A stretch of DNA of 15,673 nucleotides from positions 2,072 through 17,744 of the forward strand of contig CALMAV010000150.1 in the NCBI GenBank assembly GCA_937859895.1, given 5' to 3'. Of the stretch, positions 14,626 through 15,673 are shown in pieces. This stretch comes from an uncultured Bryobacterales bacterium. GTDB taxonomy: Bacteria > Acidobacteriota > Terriglobia > Bryobacterales > Bryobacteraceae. Position 1 is the stretch's first letter. Every line of letters starts with the position of its first letter. Below the pieces are notes generated by a model. It searched no databases, had not been told where the DNA came from, and saw nothing but the letters and a program-made list of their open reading frames with translations. The translations under genes were made by a program, and so were the position numbers.

Positions 14626-15319
14626 TCAGCATGGCGCTGCCGGGGTGGTGGCGATCGCTCTTACTGTTCCAAAGCTTTCCGCGACCACGGTGACGTGTCG
14701 GTCGGCAAGGCTGATCCGCAGGAGTCGACCGGATGCACTCTCCGCAACGTACACGCTCCCATCATGGGCATCCGCGCGTCCAGCCGGAAGCTGGAGCCCT
14801 TCCGCCAGGCGTCTTTTCCTGTCGCCTGACAGACGCAGAACTCGGCCGTATTTATCGCCGGCTCCACTTACCTTTTGCTTAGTCAGCGCGAATACCTGCC
14901 CGGTCATATCGTCGAGCACATAACTGGTCCCGCAAATCGAAACGCACCGTACCCGGCTTGTCAAAACCATCAGCAAGGATGGAGGTCTCACTGTTCTGTA
15001 GATGGATCCTCACCACCTGACCCCGGTCCCAGGAATGGCGATGGAGTTCACGCCGGGCAAGCCGGAAGCAAGATCTTTGATATGCCCGTCAGCGCTTTTC
15101 ATGCGAACAACGCCCTCCAGGAACGCCGTCCAGATTATGTCGCCCGGCAACATTTGCAGCAAAGAGCCGTCCATCGGGACCTGCAGTGGGATGGGCGTAG
15201 TTGCGCATACCATTACTGCCCTATCAGCTGCGGATGCTCTGGCTCCGGGAGGTTTCCTCGCCGTTATTGCGAAACTTTCTAGCGGTGGCAGGCAGGGTGC
15301 GACTGCCGAACGGCACTCT
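14626..15319 (-). pseudogene. Decayed beta-propeller (NHL/SMP-30-like) gene with frameshifts
   Basis: Three consecutive minus-strand frames read as one propeller-like protein. Frame A, open from about 15319 to 15010, gives DIIWTAFLEGVVRMKSADGH and SGLPGVNSIAI. Near 15018 the reading must shift to give GQVVRIHLQNSETSILADGF and DKPGTVRFDL. Near 14925 it shifts again to YVLDDMTGQVFAL, then YGRVLRLSGDRKRRLAEGLQ and GSVYVAESASGRLLRISLAD, stopping at TGA 14626-14628. The repeated pattern (LYVAD-like strand, then G.(V/L).R(I/L)), twenty-odd residues apart per blade side, is typical of NHL or SMP-30/gluconolactonase-like propellers. At least two frameshifts separate the pieces, and I see no start codon with a ribosome site or signal peptide upstream, so I call it a pseudogene. 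Sequencing errors are an alternative. The family is approximate. Confidence 0.65.
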
Positions 15320-15621
15320 GGTCAAACCAACGAGAACATCGAGGGTACAACGCAAGGAGACCATGCAATGAGTGCCCTCCGCGTGCTGGCCTGGCTACTT
15401 GAATGTCCATCTGGACGTTGCTGCGCATCTGGCGCATCTGACCTCGGTCACACAGCCTAATTGGCAACTTCTTCGATAAGCCATCATCGTCCCTTACCGG
15501 TTCTGACAGTGCCGCCTGACGGAGTACCTCAGGCAGGTCAAAGTATGATCCCCTCCAGTACTTACGACAGCTGTATGCATTACTCCACAACCCGCTAGTC
15601 CGTAGCAAAACAGGCCGTAGT
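15320..15621. other. About 300 bases without a supported gene
   Basis: No frame on either strand gives protein that looks real. The upstream end of the decayed propeller may extend to roughly 15345 in a third frame (LDVLVGLTRVPFG, propeller-like), which would add another frameshift. A small stem, GCCTGA (15514-15519) with TCAGGC (15529-15534), has no T-run. No promoter stands out. Confidence 0.5.
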
Positions 15622-15673
15622 ATGACAACTTACGATCATGTCTTTTGGGCGATGTCTGTTTCTTGTTTGTTCG
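15622..15673 (+). CDS. Possible start of a gene cut by the right window edge
   Basis: ATG at 15622-15624 opens a frame reading MTTYDHVFWAMSVSCLF to the edge, hydrophobic from about residue 7, as in a membrane protein start. A second frame from the ATG at 15639 (MSFGRCLFLVCS) also looks hydrophobic, so the true frame cannot be decided from about 50 bases. The ribosome site is weak (CAGG). Confidence 0.25.
   Translation, partial: MTTYDHVFWAMSVSCLF

Noticed and set aside
15002..15460. 152-codon open frame on the plus strand
   Set aside because: Low-complexity, unrecognisable protein lying antisense to propeller-like coding remnants; no ribosome site.
15279..15608. 109-codon minus-strand open frame near the right end
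   Set aside because: Product has no recognisable motif and its 3' part overlaps the propeller remnant in another frame.
1..15673. CRISPR arrays, tRNA genes, insertion sequences
   Set aside because: I looked for regularly spaced direct repeats, cloverleaf-like sequences and transposase motifs and saw none; the only tandem repeat is the PAS coding repeat.

Overview
The window looks like chromosomal DNA of a free-living Gram-negative bacterium. My best guess is Acidobacteriota (Terriglobia-like). The reasons are the gene set (secreted M20D/AbgB-like amidohydrolase, Tat-exported aldo/keto reductase, Tat-exported DUF2961/GH172 protein, toast-rack lipoprotein), the moderately high GC judged by eye, and an hfq-hflX pair. 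The phylum call is inference. No tRNA, rRNA, CRISPR array, transposase or phage gene is visible.

Layout. Bases 1-480 (minus) hold the N-terminal third of a secreted M20D amidohydrolase that runs off the left edge. Bases 481-861 are a divergent intergenic region with a possible 45-residue membrane peptide (597-734, minus) and a good sigma70-type promoter (788-816) reading right. Bases 862-4460 are a chemotaxis-type signalling pair: a soluble receptor with four PAS domains, three of them an exact 122-residue tandem repeat, and a scaffold of three CheW domains whose start overlaps the receptor stop (TAATG). A full-length DsbD thiol-disulfide transporter follows (4509-6482).

Bases 6498-9147 are all minus strand. 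In transcription order they are a Tat-exported aldo/keto reductase, an AbrB-type antitoxin and Doc toxin with a 4-base overlap, and a secreted DUF5700-like putative zinc peptidase. The Doc copy has Asn in place of the catalytic His. The peptidase has HKxxH in place of HExxH. Both changes need only one base change from the expected codon.

Bases 9281-11812 are plus strand: an Ada-type DNA-repair regulator whose 5' end is damaged (homology continues in frame upstream of any usable start), a GH172-type glycosidase with the expected glutamate pair, and a small two-helix membrane protein. The last converges on a minus-strand toast-rack lipoprotein. The GTPase gene hflX and the RNA chaperone gene hfq follow on the minus strand, coupled by a one-base TAGTG overlap. 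Upstream of hfq is a 413-base gap with a long inverted repeat, then a beta-propeller gene decayed by at least two frameshifts (14626-about 15319). The last 350 bases hold nothing convincing apart from a possible gene start at 15622.

I found no whole new system. The parts most worth a second look are the four-PAS receptor with its triple-CheW scaffold, the neighbouring toxin and peptidase that each lack a key catalytic residue, the 5'-damaged Ada gene, and the structured region upstream of hfq.
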